This document shows, piece after piece, positions 53,434 through 62,316 of a DNA stretch of 64,000 nucleotides. The notes under the pieces were generated by a model. That model ran no database searches, was not told the DNA's origin, and saw nothing but the letters and a program-made list of their open reading frames with translations. Positions within the stretch are counted from its first letter, which is position 1; each line of letters starts with the position of its first letter. This DNA comes from Pseudomonadota bacterium (GTDB lineage Bacteria; Pseudomonadota; Alphaproteobacteria; Azospirillales; Azospirillaceae): positions 62,001-126,000 of the forward strand of contig JAFAFA010000006.1 in the NCBI GenBank assembly GCA_023423695.1, read 5' to 3'. Both the position numbers and the translations under genes were made by a program.

Positions 53434-55263
53434 TCACGACACCCCGAATTGCTCCTCCCACAATGCCAGGCAGTAGAGGCGCCACTGGCCGCCGCGGTCC
53501 AGGCGGCGGTAACCCTCGCGGACGCGGTTCCGGTCGCAGAAGCGGCCGACCAGCGGCGAACGCTCGACCATCCGCTCCATAACGCTAGCGTGCCGCGACA
53601 GCCACATCGCGTCCGGCGCAGCGAAGCCGATCTTGTTGCGGCGCCACGCGATGTTTTTCGGCAGCACGTCCATCATCGACCGCCGCACCACCCATTTCGA
53701 CCAGCCGTCGCGCATCTTCAGGGCTGACGCCAGCGCGATGCTGTGCTCGACCAGACGGTGGTCGAGGAAAGGCAGGCGCGTCTCGACGGAATGTGCCATA
53801 GCGTTCTTGTCCTCGAACCGCAACAGCGGCGGCAGGCCGGTGTTCTCGACCTCCAGCGTTTGCAGGCTGCGCAGATCCAGGCAGGCCCGCGCGTACTGCC
53901 GCACCCAGTCCGGCATCGGCGGGCGCGGGCTGAGATGCCGCGAGCGCCCGAGATAGTGGAGATAGCGCAACGCCGGCGACAGATCCCGCACGGCCAGCGC
54001 CACGAAGCGCAGGCTGGTCATGTTGACGTTGTTGCGCACCATCCGGCGCTGCCAGCGCAAGGCCTCGCGCGCGCCCTGCTGGCGCCACACGGCCAATCCG
54101 TAGGCGCAATAATAGCGGTCGTAGCCCAGCAGGATCTCGTCGGCCCCCTGCCCGTCCAGCAGCACGACGATGCCGTTCTCGCGCGCGGCCCGCATGACGA
54201 AGGACTGCATGCATACCGACGGCGAAGTGAAGGGCTCCTCCTGCTGGCGGATCACGGCCGGCAGGGTATCGCGGAAATCCTCGTAGGCCGGCCGCGTCCT
54301 GATCCAGTTCAACCCGCCGGCACGGACCACCTCCTCGGCATAGACCTCCTCGCTGTTGGCGGGATCTTCGCTGATTGCGGTGATGGCGCCGAAGGGCATG
54401 CTGCTTCCCGCACCGTTCAGCCGCGCGGCCAGCAGCGACACGCTGGAACTGTCCAATCCGCCGCTGAGACACGTTCCCACCCGCACGTCGGAGCGCAGCC
54501 GCAGGCGGATCGAATCCTCGAACACCCGGCGGAACTCCTCCACCGCCTCCGCCCCGTCACGGTCCCCGACCCCGCTCAACCGGTCGGCCAGACTGTAATA
54601 GCGGTGGATCGTGCAGCGGTCGGATTTCAGGTCGTGGATCAGGTAATGGCCGGCGGCAAGGTTGAGGACGCCGCTGAAGAAGGTTTCGGCCGACTGCAAC
54701 GGCACGCCCGCCAGCAGATACTCCGACACGACCGACGGATTCGCGCTGACCGTCCCGACCAGGGGCAGAAGCTGCCGGATCTCCGATCCGAAGGCGAAGC
54801 AATCCTCGGTCCGCACATAGTGGAACGGCTTTTCACCGAAACGGTCGCGTGCGGCGAAGATCAGATCCTTGTCGGTGTCGTGCAGAGCGAAGGACCACAT
54901 GCCGTTCATCCGCGTCAGGCAGTCGGGTCCCCAGGCCGCGTAGGCCGCCAGCAGCACCTCGGTGTCGGACTGGCTGCGGAACCGGTGGCCCAGCGCCTCC
55001 AATTCCTGGCGCAGCTCGACGAAATTGTAGATCTCGCCGTTGTAGGTGACGGTGTGGCAACCATCGGCGGAGGTCATCGGCTGGTGACCGCCCGGCGACA
55101 GATCGACGATGGCCAACCGACGGTGGCCGAACGCCACCCGGCCGTTGCGGTAGAATCCCTCGCCGTCGGGACCTCGGTGGCGGACGGCGTCCGTCATCTC
55201 CCTGATGCGGCTGCCGATGTCGATTTTCCCGCTGAACCCGACAATTCCTGCGATCCCGCACAT
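53434..55263 (-). CDS. asnB: Asparagine synthase (glutamine-hydrolysing)-like amidotransferase
   Basis: This 609-residue protein starts at ATG 55263, so that Cys2 of MCGIAGIVG is the glutaminase nucleophile. The N-terminal Ntn domain shows RHRGPDGEGF, HRRLAIVDLSPGGHQPM and YNGEIYNFVELR. The synthetase domain has the PPi-loop LSGGLDSSSVSL and later DKNAMAHSVETRLPFLDHRL. The length fits the XrtA/EPS-associated AsnB group. In a polysaccharide locus such enzymes may amidate a uronic acid to a uronamide rather than make asparagine; that is consistent with the WbpA-type sugar genes on the other strand. It is followed by the ligase gene on the same strand. Confidence 0.88.
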   Translation of the reverse strand: MCGIAGIVGFSGKIDIGSRIREMTDAVRHRGPDGEGFYRNGRVAFGHRRLAIVDLSPGGHQPMTSADGCHTVTYNGEIYNFVELRQELEALGHRFRSQSDTEVLLAAYAAWGPDCLTRMNGMWSFALHDTDKDLIFAARDRFGEKPFHYVRTEDCFAFGSEIRQLLPLVGTVSANPSVVSEYLLAGVPLQSAETFFSGVLNLAAGHYLIHDLKSDRCTIHRYYSLADRLSGVGDRDGAEAVEEFRRVFEDSIRLRLRSDVRVGTCLSGGLDSSSVSLLAARLNGAGSSMPFGAITAISEDPANSEEVYAEEVVRAGGLNWIRTRPAYEDFRDTLPAVIRQQEEPFTSPSVCMQSFVMRAARENGIVVLLDGQGADEILLGYDRYYCAYGLAVWRQQGAREALRWQRRMVRNNVNMTSLRFVALAVRDLSPALRYLHYLGRSRHLSPRPPMPDWVRQYARACLDLRSLQTLEVENTGLPPLLRFEDKNAMAHSVETRLPFLDHRLVEHSIALASALKMRDGWSKWVVRRSMMDVLPKNIAWRRNKIGFAAPDAMWLSRHASVMERMVERSPLVGRFCDRNRVREGYRRLDRGGQWRLYCLALWEEQFGVS

Positions 55264-55315
55264 GATGCGCGACTCTCCCGCTGTGAGATGGCCCGCTGTA
55301 AGATGATGGCCGGGT

Positions 55316-57580
55316 TTACGTCCTCGTGTAGTATTTCCGGAAGCCGGCCGAGAACATGGCCGAATCTCCGTAGTCGTGGAGCCGGTACTTGCGCCCATCC
55401 ACCTGCGACAGGACGATGCCGTCCACCGGGATGCGGTCATCCGACAGGCGCTGCATCGCGCTGACGAAGGTCGAGATCCGGGTGGAGCGCCACCGCACGA
55501 TCATCAGCGTCCGGTCGGCGAGCCGCGCCAGAATGTGCGCGTCACAGGCGGCGAGCACCGGCGGCGAGTCGATGATGACCGCGTCGAACATCACCGCCAG
55601 ATCGCCGACCAGCTCCTGCAGGCGCGGTGACTGGAGGACGTCGGAGGGCGAGGCGACATTCTGGCCGGCAGTGATGATCTCGGCGCCCGACGCAGCGTCG
55701 GTCCGTATGACCTCGTTCAGGCTGTGCCCGCCCATGACGTATTCCGTCAACCCCGGACCACGGTTCATCCCGAAGATCCGGTGCACGGTGGGCGCCCGCA
55801 GGTCGGCGTCGATGATCACCGTCTTGCGCCCCGACAGCGCCAGCATGCGCGCGAGCGAGGAGGCGGCGCTGCTCTTGCCCTCCTCCGAGACCGACGAGGT
55901 GAACAGCAGAACCTTCGTCGTCGGCTCGCCCAGCCCGGTGCGCAGCGCCAGGGAACGCAGATGCTCTATGAACATGCTGTCGGTTTCATCCACCACATGC
56001 TCCGCCGGCGGCCGGTGGCCCCAACGCCAACGCCGGCGGTCGGCGATCGGCAGGGCGCCGACGACGCGCACCGGAGTCATGCGGCGGATCTGAGACAGGC
56101 TCTGGACAGTGTTGTCGGCACGTTCCAGCAGAAGGGCCAGGACGCCGCCGCCGCCCGCCGACAGCACGAAGGCGGTCGCCAGCATGGCGAGGGTCGGTGG
56201 GAAGCTGGCGAACGGCGGCACGACGGCGCGCGAGATCACCTGCATGTCCGGGCCGTGCAGCTTCAGATAATCGATCTGCGCGTTGGCGTTGTTCAGACGC
56301 GCTGCGAGTTGCGGCAGCAGGGTCCGCTTTGCCTCCACCTCGCGCTCCATGACGCGGACGTCGACTTCCGACGCGTTGGCCTTGGCCATCTGCTCGTTCA
56401 GAAGATTGACCTGCTGACGCAGGCCCTCTTCGTTCGTCTTGGCGATGGCGACTGCGTTCAAGCGTGAATTCTGGATTTTCTGTACCTCATCACTGATGTG
56501 GGAACGCAGGTCGCGCAGTTCGGAGCGCGCCGCGATCAGTGCCGGGTGGTTGTTGCTGTAGCGGATCGAAAGCTGCCCGACCTGTGCGCTGGCGACCGCC
56601 GCCGCCTCCTGCAGCCGCTGGATCAATGGCGAATCCAGCACCTGCGCCGCCGATTCCGACCCGCTGCTCCGCACCGATTGCGCTTCGGCGAACTGCGCCT
56701 CGGCGCGCAGCCGCTCGGCGGTTGCGCCAATCAACTGCCGGTTGAGTTCAGTCATGCGGTCGGCCAGCGCCTTGATGTTGGAATCGGAGTGCAGCCCAAG
56801 CGCGATCCGCGTTTCCTCGAGCCGACGTTCCGCGTCGCGAATGTCCCGGTTCAGGTCGGCGATCTCCTGCGTCAGGCTCCGGCCCAGCGTCTCGGCCGCG
56901 CTGACCTCCTGGTCACGCTTCTGGGCGATGAAATGATCGGCGACGGCGTTGGCGACCAACGTGGCGCGCTGCGCATCCTCGGACCGGAACCGGATGCTGA
57001 TGACGCGCGATGCATCGCTCGACGTTGCCTCCAGCCGGCGCTGGAAGCTGTTGACGATTTCGTCGCGGGTGTTCCGATGCAGTGCCTCTGCCCGCCAGAA
57101 TTCCGAAGCGGACGCTTCGAACGGCAACAGCGACAGAGCCGGCCCGGCCCAGCCGGCCACCAGCGTACGCAGCCGATTGGACAGGCTGGGCCGCAGGGAT
57201 GGGTTGAATTCGGCGATCCGGTAAAGCTCCAGACGATCCACCACGGCTTCGGCCAGGACACGCGACTGCACGATCGCGATTTCATTCTTGCGCGCGGATT
57301 CCTCCGACGGCGGCAGCGCCCCCGGCTGGGTCGTGTCGCCCATCCAGCTCAACTCGCGCGGATTGAACATGATGTCGGCTTCGGCCTCGTAGAGCGGCGT
57401 CATCAGCCGGGCGACGAGGAACGTGGCGGTCATCGCCGTGCCGATCAGAAGCAGGATCATGAAACGGCGTCGCTTCAACGCGCCGATGGTATCGATCTCC
57501 CTGGCCGCGCCCTCTCCCTCTTGCCGGATGTACGGTGCCGGATCGCGAACTTCGGAGTGCACGATCTCGTATTTGTTCAT
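55316..57580 (-). CDS. Wzz/Wzc-like chain-length determinant with BY-kinase domain
   Basis: This 754-residue protein starts at ATG 57580 behind GGGGAAGG. A first membrane segment (RRRFMILLLIGTAMTATFLV) and a second (LAMLATAFVLSAGGGGVLAL) flank a long coiled-coil periplasmic domain. The cytoplasmic kinase has Walker A SSVSEEGKSSAASSL, Walker A' TVIIDADLRAPT and Walker B VIIDSPPVLAA. The C-terminus has four tyrosines (RKYRLHDYGDS, FRKYYTRT) for cross-phosphorylation. Such proteins control chain length and export of exopolysaccharide. It is the first gene of the minus-strand polysaccharide unit, with asnB 52 bp on. Confidence 0.9.
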   Translation of the reverse strand: MNKYEIVHSEVRDPAPYIRQEGEGAAREIDTIGALKRRRFMILLLIGTAMTATFLVARLMTPLYEAEADIMFNPRELSWMGDTTQPGALPPSEESARKNEIAIVQSRVLAEAVVDRLELYRIAEFNPSLRPSLSNRLRTLVAGWAGPALSLLPFEASASEFWRAEALHRNTRDEIVNSFQRRLEATSSDASRVISIRFRSEDAQRATLVANAVADHFIAQKRDQEVSAAETLGRSLTQEIADLNRDIRDAERRLEETRIALGLHSDSNIKALADRMTELNRQLIGATAERLRAEAQFAEAQSVRSSGSESAAQVLDSPLIQRLQEAAAVASAQVGQLSIRYSNNHPALIAARSELRDLRSHISDEVQKIQNSRLNAVAIAKTNEEGLRQQVNLLNEQMAKANASEVDVRVMEREVEAKRTLLPQLAARLNNANAQIDYLKLHGPDMQVISRAVVPPFASFPPTLAMLATAFVLSAGGGGVLALLLERADNTVQSLSQIRRMTPVRVVGALPIADRRRWRWGHRPPAEHVVDETDSMFIEHLRSLALRTGLGEPTTKVLLFTSSVSEEGKSSAASSLARMLALSGRKTVIIDADLRAPTVHRIFGMNRGPGLTEYVMGGHSLNEVIRTDAASGAEIITAGQNVASPSDVLQSPRLQELVGDLAVMFDAVIIDSPPVLAACDAHILARLADRTLMIVRWRSTRISTFVSAMQRLSDDRIPVDGIVLSQVDGRKYRLHDYGDSAMFSAGFRKYYTRT

Positions 57581-58131
57581 GACCTTCCCCATTTCACCAT
57601 GCCTGAAGGGGCGCAGCGCCGGCCGGCAGGGCCAATCCACGCACCGCGTGTGATTTGTTTTCTTATCCATTCCGAACTCAGCACGCCCACAGTCGACAAA
57701 CCCGAGTTCAACGGGCTCACGCTCATCGGAATGGGACGGGTGCCGGCTCGGGTTGCTGGATCCGGAAGCCGATCTTCTTGGATACAGCAAAACATAAACT
57801 TCCAAAAGAAGCACTGCAAACCCAAAAAACGGCGTTACCCGGATACACCCGGTCGGTTGAGGCGGCGTCCGATGTGGGGATGGTTTCCGCACCAGAATCG
57901 CCCTAACTCTTTCTTTCCGGCTGGCAGGCATCCTTATTTTCCAGAATCCGCGAGGATGCTTATGTTTACAGAAATCGAAAGCATAACATAACATGGACAA
58001 GCCAAACGGGAATGTCCGCCTGCCGGCGCTCCCATGGGTGAAAGTGCCTTCCAAAAATCTGAGGGATAACAACAGCTCATGGCGCCAGGCCGCACCAGGG
58101 GGCCGAAAAAGGGGCGCCAATGGAGGAAAGC
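57581..58131. other. Divergent intergenic region of the polysaccharide locus
   Basis: This 551-bp region separates the minus-strand BY-kinase unit from the plus-strand sugar-nucleotide unit. It is AT-richer between 57780 and 58000 and should hold both promoters. No supported gene, island-type box or clear -35/-10 pair was found. Confidence 0.5.
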
Positions 58132-58851
58132 ATGAAGGGAGTGATTCAATGTGGGGGAAAAGGCATGCGGCTCCGCCCCTACACGATGGTCCTGCCCAAG
58201 CCACTCATGCCCGTCGGTTCGAAACCCGTCCTTGAGCTTCTGCTGAAGTGGCTTCGCCGCAACGGCGTGAAGGACGTCTACATCACCACGGGCTATCTCG
58301 GCCACCTGATCCGCACCGTGTGCGGCGACGGCCGCCAGTGGGGCATGAATATCCATTACACCGAAGAGATCGAACCGCTGGGAACGGTGGGGGCGCTGCA
58401 ACTCCTGAAGGAGCAGTTGGACGAAACCTTCCTGGTCATCAACGGCGACGTGTTGACCGATCTCAACCTTGACGCTTTTTCCGACCACCACCGGCGGAAG
58501 GGCGCGATGCTGACCATCGCCACATCGAGCAGGACCATTCAGACCGATTTCGGCATCATCGAGGAATCCGGCAATTTCGTCACCCGGTTCCAGGAAAAGC
58601 CGTCTCTGTCGCATCTGGTCAGCATGGGTGTCTACTGCATGGAGCCCGACGTGCTGTCCTACATCCCCGTCGGCGTGCCGTTCGGGTTCGACAATCTGAT
58701 GTCCTGCATGATGGCGGCGCGCGAACCTGTCGCCACTTTTCAGCATGGCGGACTGTGGCTCGACATCGGCCGGGTCGACGACTTCCAGAAGGTTCAGGAA
58801 ATGACGTGGGACGAGCAGTGGTCGGCGTTCGAGACCCGCGCCGTCGCGTGA
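58132..58851 (+). CDS. Sugar-1-phosphate nucleotidyltransferase
   Basis: This 239-residue enzyme starts at ATG 58132, where GGAGGA immediately upstream and the resulting KGVIQCGGKGMRLRPYT N-terminus agree; ATG 58120 is inside the ribosome-binding site. The signature KGMRLRPYTMVLPKPLMPVG and LVINGDVLTDLN (metal-binding Asp) are those of the NTP_transferase family. The C-terminal left-handed helix domain of larger GlmU/RmlA types is absent. It makes an NDP-sugar from a sugar 1-phosphate; the sugar is not determined. First gene of the plus-strand polysaccharide unit. Confidence 0.85.
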   Translation: MKGVIQCGGKGMRLRPYTMVLPKPLMPVGSKPVLELLLKWLRRNGVKDVYITTGYLGHLIRTVCGDGRQWGMNIHYTEEIEPLGTVGALQLLKEQLDETFLVINGDVLTDLNLDAFSDHHRRKGAMLTIATSSRTIQTDFGIIEESGNFVTRFQEKPSLSHLVSMGVYCMEPDVLSYIPVGVPFGFDNLMSCMMAAREPVATFQHGGLWLDIGRVDDFQKVQEMTWDEQWSAFETRAVA

Positions 58852-58924
58852 TGGCCGCCTGACCGCCGCGCGCTGAAGACCGCGCAAGCCGCCGGCCCGC
58901 AATCCCGGAACCCGGAGTGACGTC

Positions 58925-60058
58925 ATGCTGCTGGTAGCCAAGCCCATCCTGGGCGAGGAGGAGAAGGCCGCGCTCGCCGCTGTCATCGAGGACGGCTGGA
59001 TCACCATGGGCGACCGCGTGCGCGCTTTCGAACGGGCCTTCGCCGACGCGCACGGCGTGCGGGATGCCGTGGCGGTGACTTCCTGCACGGCCGGCCTGCA
59101 TCTGGTGCTCACCGCCCTGGGTCTGGGGCCGGGGGACGAGGTGCTGGTGCCGGCGATGACCTTCGTCGCGACCGCTGCCAGCGTCCTGCATGTCGGGGCG
59201 ACACCGGTTTTCGTGGACATCGAGCGGCTGGACCTGCCGCTGATGTCGCTGTCCGACGCCGCCGCCAAATGCACCGGGCGCACCCGCGCGGCGATCCTGG
59301 TGCATTACGCGGGATATCTTCCGGACCGCGAGCGCTGGCGCGCCTTCGCCCACGCGCACGGCGTGACACTGATCGAAGACGCCGCGCACGCCGTCGGGCT
59401 GCCGGAGGTCGGCACCATCGGCGAGGCCGCCGTCTTCAGCTTCTACGGCAACAAGAACATGACGACCGCCGAGGGCGGAATGATCGTCGCCCGCGGCGAC
59501 GCGATGCTGGACCGCGTCCGCATGCTGCGTGCTCATGGGATGACCAGCGGCACACGGCAACGGCTGACTGGGCACGCCAGCGGCTACGACGTCACGATGC
59601 TGGGCTACAACTACCGGATGGACGAGATTCGCGCAGCCATCGGGCTGGTGCAGCTCGCCAAGCTGCCGGGATGGAACGCCCGGCGCCAGGCGCTGACGGA
59701 GCGGTATCGCCGGGTGCTGGCGCCCGACTGCCCCGACCTCACCCTACCCTTTCCCGAACCGCGTCCATCGGCAAACCACATCCTTCCGGTTCTGCTGCCG
59801 GCGGCGGTCGACCGCCAGGGCGTCATGGACGACCTTCGCGCCGAGGGGATCCAGACCAGCGTCCATTACGCGCCGGTCCACCAGTTCACATTCTACCGCC
59901 AGCGCTTCCCCAAGGTGAGTCTGCCGCTGACCGAGGAGTTCGCACGGCGCGCGCTGAGCCTGCCGCTGCACCCGGACATGGACGATGACGACGTCGACAG
60001 GGTCGCGCGGGCGCTGGCCCGCGTGCTGGCCAAACAACGCGAGACGGTGCCGCGATGA
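58925..60058 (+). CDS. DegT/DnrJ/EryC1/StrS-family PLP aminotransferase
   Basis: This 377-residue enzyme starts at ATG 58925. The family order is present: GDRVRAFERAFADAHGV, TSCTAGLHLVLTALGLGPGD, VPAMTFVATAASVLHVGA and LIEDAAHAVG. The PLP-lysine region is FYGNKNMTTAEGGMIV, and there is an N-terminal dimer-interface pattern. It aminates an NDP-keto-sugar, probably at C3 or C4, during synthesis of an amino sugar. A 4-bp overlap with the next gene indicates coupled translation. Confidence 0.88.
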   Translation: MLLVAKPILGEEEKAALAAVIEDGWITMGDRVRAFERAFADAHGVRDAVAVTSCTAGLHLVLTALGLGPGDEVLVPAMTFVATAASVLHVGATPVFVDIERLDLPLMSLSDAAAKCTGRTRAAILVHYAGYLPDRERWRAFAHAHGVTLIEDAAHAVGLPEVGTIGEAAVFSFYGNKNMTTAEGGMIVARGDAMLDRVRMLRAHGMTSGTRQRLTGHASGYDVTMLGYNYRMDEIRAAIGLVQLAKLPGWNARRQALTERYRRVLAPDCPDLTLPFPEPRPSANHILPVLLPAAVDRQGVMDDLRAEGIQTSVHYAPVHQFTFYRQRFPKVSLPLTEEFARRALSLPLHPDMDDDDVDRVARALARVLAKQRETVPR

Positions 60059-60795
60059 TCAGCAATTTCCAGACCGCGGCCAGAACGGCCGCCCTCGCCT
60101 CACCCACCCCGACCAACCCCGCCGCCGCCATTCCGAGGCGTATCTTTGACATAGTGGTGGCGCTGACCGGACTTATTGCTTTCTTACCGATTCTCATTCC
60201 GGTGGTGATCGCCATCCGTCTGGACTCCTCCGGCCCGATCCTGTTTTCCCAGGACCGGCTGGGACAGAACGGACGCCTGTTCCGTCTGTACAAGTTCCGC
60301 AAATTCCGCCACGGCTGCCACAGCCGGGCGGTGACGCTGAAGGGCGACGACCGCATGACGCGGGTCGGCCGTTTTCTGGAGCGCACCAAGATCGATGAGG
60401 TGCCGCAGCTCTGGAACGTGCTGCGCGGCGACATGGCGGTGGTCGGGCCGCGCCCGGAAACGCTGGACTTCGCGGATTGCTTCGATGGTCCCTTTGCCGC
60501 CATTCTCGACCATCGGCCCGGCATTTTCGGCCCCAATCAGGTCTATTTTCGCAACGAATGCCGGCTGTATCCTGAAAACACCGACCCGCACGTCTTCTAT
60601 CGCACGGTTCTCTTCCCGGCAAAGGCACGCGCCGATCTGGAGTATTTCCCGCGCCGCCGCCTTGATCAGGACATCGTCTGGGTCATCCGGGGCGTTCTCG
60701 CCGTGTTCGGCATCGGCCTACCGGCCGAGCAGGTCCTGAACCGTTTGAGAAACCCGCAGATCCGGTCGCCGGATCTGGAACGACGGCCGGGGTAG
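60055..60795 (+). CDS. Undecaprenyl-phosphate sugar-1-phosphate transferase (bacterial sugar transferase)
   Basis: This 246-residue protein starts at ATG 60055, overlapping the aminotransferase gene by 4 bp. One hydrophobic hairpin near the N-terminus (FDIVVALTGLIAFLPILIPV) is followed by the PGT catalytic core: GPILFSQDRLGQNGRLFRLY, KFRKFR, TKIDEVPQLWNVLRGDMAVV and GPRPE. It lacks the multi-pass N-terminal domain of WcaJ and is of the small PssY/PglC kind. It starts repeat-unit assembly by moving a sugar phosphate to the lipid carrier. Confidence 0.88.
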   Translation: MISNFQTAARTAALASPTPTNPAAAIPRRIFDIVVALTGLIAFLPILIPVVIAIRLDSSGPILFSQDRLGQNGRLFRLYKFRKFRHGCHSRAVTLKGDDRMTRVGRFLERTKIDEVPQLWNVLRGDMAVVGPRPETLDFADCFDGPFAAILDHRPGIFGPNQVYFRNECRLYPENTDPHVFYRTVLFPAKARADLEYFPRRRLDQDIVWVIRGVLAVFGIGLPAEQVLNRLRNPQIRSPDLERRPG

Positions 60796-60891
60796 CCCGT
60801 CGCCGCGACCGCGTCTTTTGCTTTCTTTATTGAGCGATATACGTCGCCTTTCTTGACTGAGACAAGGCATGCGCATCGATGGGGGGTGATG

Positions 60892-62316
60892 ATGTACCAG
60901 TTGGACAACCCAACGACCGACGCTCACGAACGCTGTCAGCCCCAACTGCGGATGTACAGCCAGCGGGAGGCGGCGCAGAGTCCCGACATCGACGGGTTGA
61001 TGCAAAAATACCTGAACCGGACGGCCATAGTCGCGGTGGTGGGGCTCGGCTATGTCGGCCTGCCGCTGTCGCTCACCGCCTGCGAAGCCGGTTACCGCAT
61101 CCTCGGCTACGACATCGACGCGGCCACGGTCGATCGCCTGAACAGCGGGCACAGCCCGTTGAACCATATCGCCGACGCCCGCATCGGCCAAGCCATCGCC
61201 GCCGGACGCTTCATGGCGACCGTGGAAGACGCACGCTTCGCCGAGGCCGATGCCATCCTGATCTGCGTGCCAACCCCACTCGGCCCCCACCACGAACCCG
61301 ACCTGACCTATGTCGAGGCATCGGCGCGCAGCATCGCGCCGCATCTCCGCCCTGGCCATCTGGTTGTTCTGGAATCCACCACCTATCCCGGCACAACGCG
61401 CGACGTGGTGAAGCCGATCCTGGAAGCCGGGGGGCTGGTGGCCGGCGTCGATTTCTTCCTGGCCTACTCGCCCGAGCGCGAGGATCCCGGTAATCCAGAC
61501 TTCGAGACGGCGCGGATCCCCAAGGTGGTGGCGGGCGACGGCGACGCGGCGCTGCGGTTGGCGGTGGCGCTCTACGACCAGTTCGTGGTCGGCACCGTGC
61601 CCGTCTCCTCGCTGGAGACGGCGGAGGCAGTGAAGCTGACCGAAAACATCTTCCGCGCGGTGAACATCGCGCTCGTGAACGAATTGAAGATCGTCTACGA
61701 CCGGCTGGGAATCGACGTCTGGGAGGTGATCGAGGCGGCCAAGACCAAGCCCTTCGGCTTCATGCCCTTCTATCCCGGTCCAGGGCTGGGCGGCCACTGC
61801 ATCCCCATCGACCCCTTCTACCTGACCTGGAAGGCGCGCGAGTTGGGCATCAGCACCCGCTTCATCGAGCTGGCGGGCGAAGTGAACGCCAACATGCCCG
61901 CCTACGTTGTCCATCGCCTGCGCGAGGAGCTCGACCGCCGCTTCCGCAAGGGTCTGACGGGGGCGCGTATCCTGGTGGTCGGGCTGGCTTACAAGAAGAA
62001 CGTGTCCGACCTGCGGGAAAGCCCGGCGTTGACGGTCATGGAACTTCTGGATGCCGCCGGAGCCAAGGTCGACTACTACGACCCGTTTTTCCCGGTGATC
62101 CCGCCGACGCGCCAGCACGCCAATCTTACCGGCAAGGCCTCGGTGCCGTTCGAGGATTACACGCTGACCCGCTACGACGCGGCGATGATCGTAACCGATC
62201 ATACGGGCATCGATTACTCCAAGCTGCTGCGCCTGTCCAAACTGGTGCTCGACACGCGCAACGCCGTCGGCGCGCTGGGACTTGTCGATTTCCGCAACGT
62301 GATGGTCAAGGCATGA
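60892..62316 (+). CDS. wbpA: UDP-N-acetyl-glucosamine 6-dehydrogenase-like enzyme (WbpA type)
   Basis: This 474-residue protein starts at ATG 60892, where GGGGGG is 5 nt upstream; ATG 60889 is too close, and a further upstream TTG is unlikely. The Rossmann motif AVVGLGYVGLPLSLTACEAG lies near residue 50 after an unusual N-terminal extension of about 40 residues. The catalytic loop PGPGLGGHCIPIDPFYLTWK has the nucleophilic Cys, and the C-terminal domain includes GLAYKKNVSDLRESPAL. WbpA/WbpO-type enzymes oxidise C6 of UDP-GlcNAc to the uronic acid. The following genes favour the WbpA pathway (diacetamido-uronic acid). A 4-bp overlap joins it to the next gene. Confidence 0.87.
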   Translation: MYQLDNPTTDAHERCQPQLRMYSQREAAQSPDIDGLMQKYLNRTAIVAVVGLGYVGLPLSLTACEAGYRILGYDIDAATVDRLNSGHSPLNHIADARIGQAIAAGRFMATVEDARFAEADAILICVPTPLGPHHEPDLTYVEASARSIAPHLRPGHLVVLESTTYPGTTRDVVKPILEAGGLVAGVDFFLAYSPEREDPGNPDFETARIPKVVAGDGDAALRLAVALYDQFVVGTVPVSSLETAEAVKLTENIFRAVNIALVNELKIVYDRLGIDVWEVIEAAKTKPFGFMPFYPGPGLGGHCIPIDPFYLTWKARELGISTRFIELAGEVNANMPAYVVHRLREELDRRFRKGLTGARILVVGLAYKKNVSDLRESPALTVMELLDAAGAKVDYYDPFFPVIPPTRQHANLTGKASVPFEDYTLTRYDAAMIVTDHTGIDYSKLLRLSKLVLDTRNAVGALGLVDFRNVMVKA

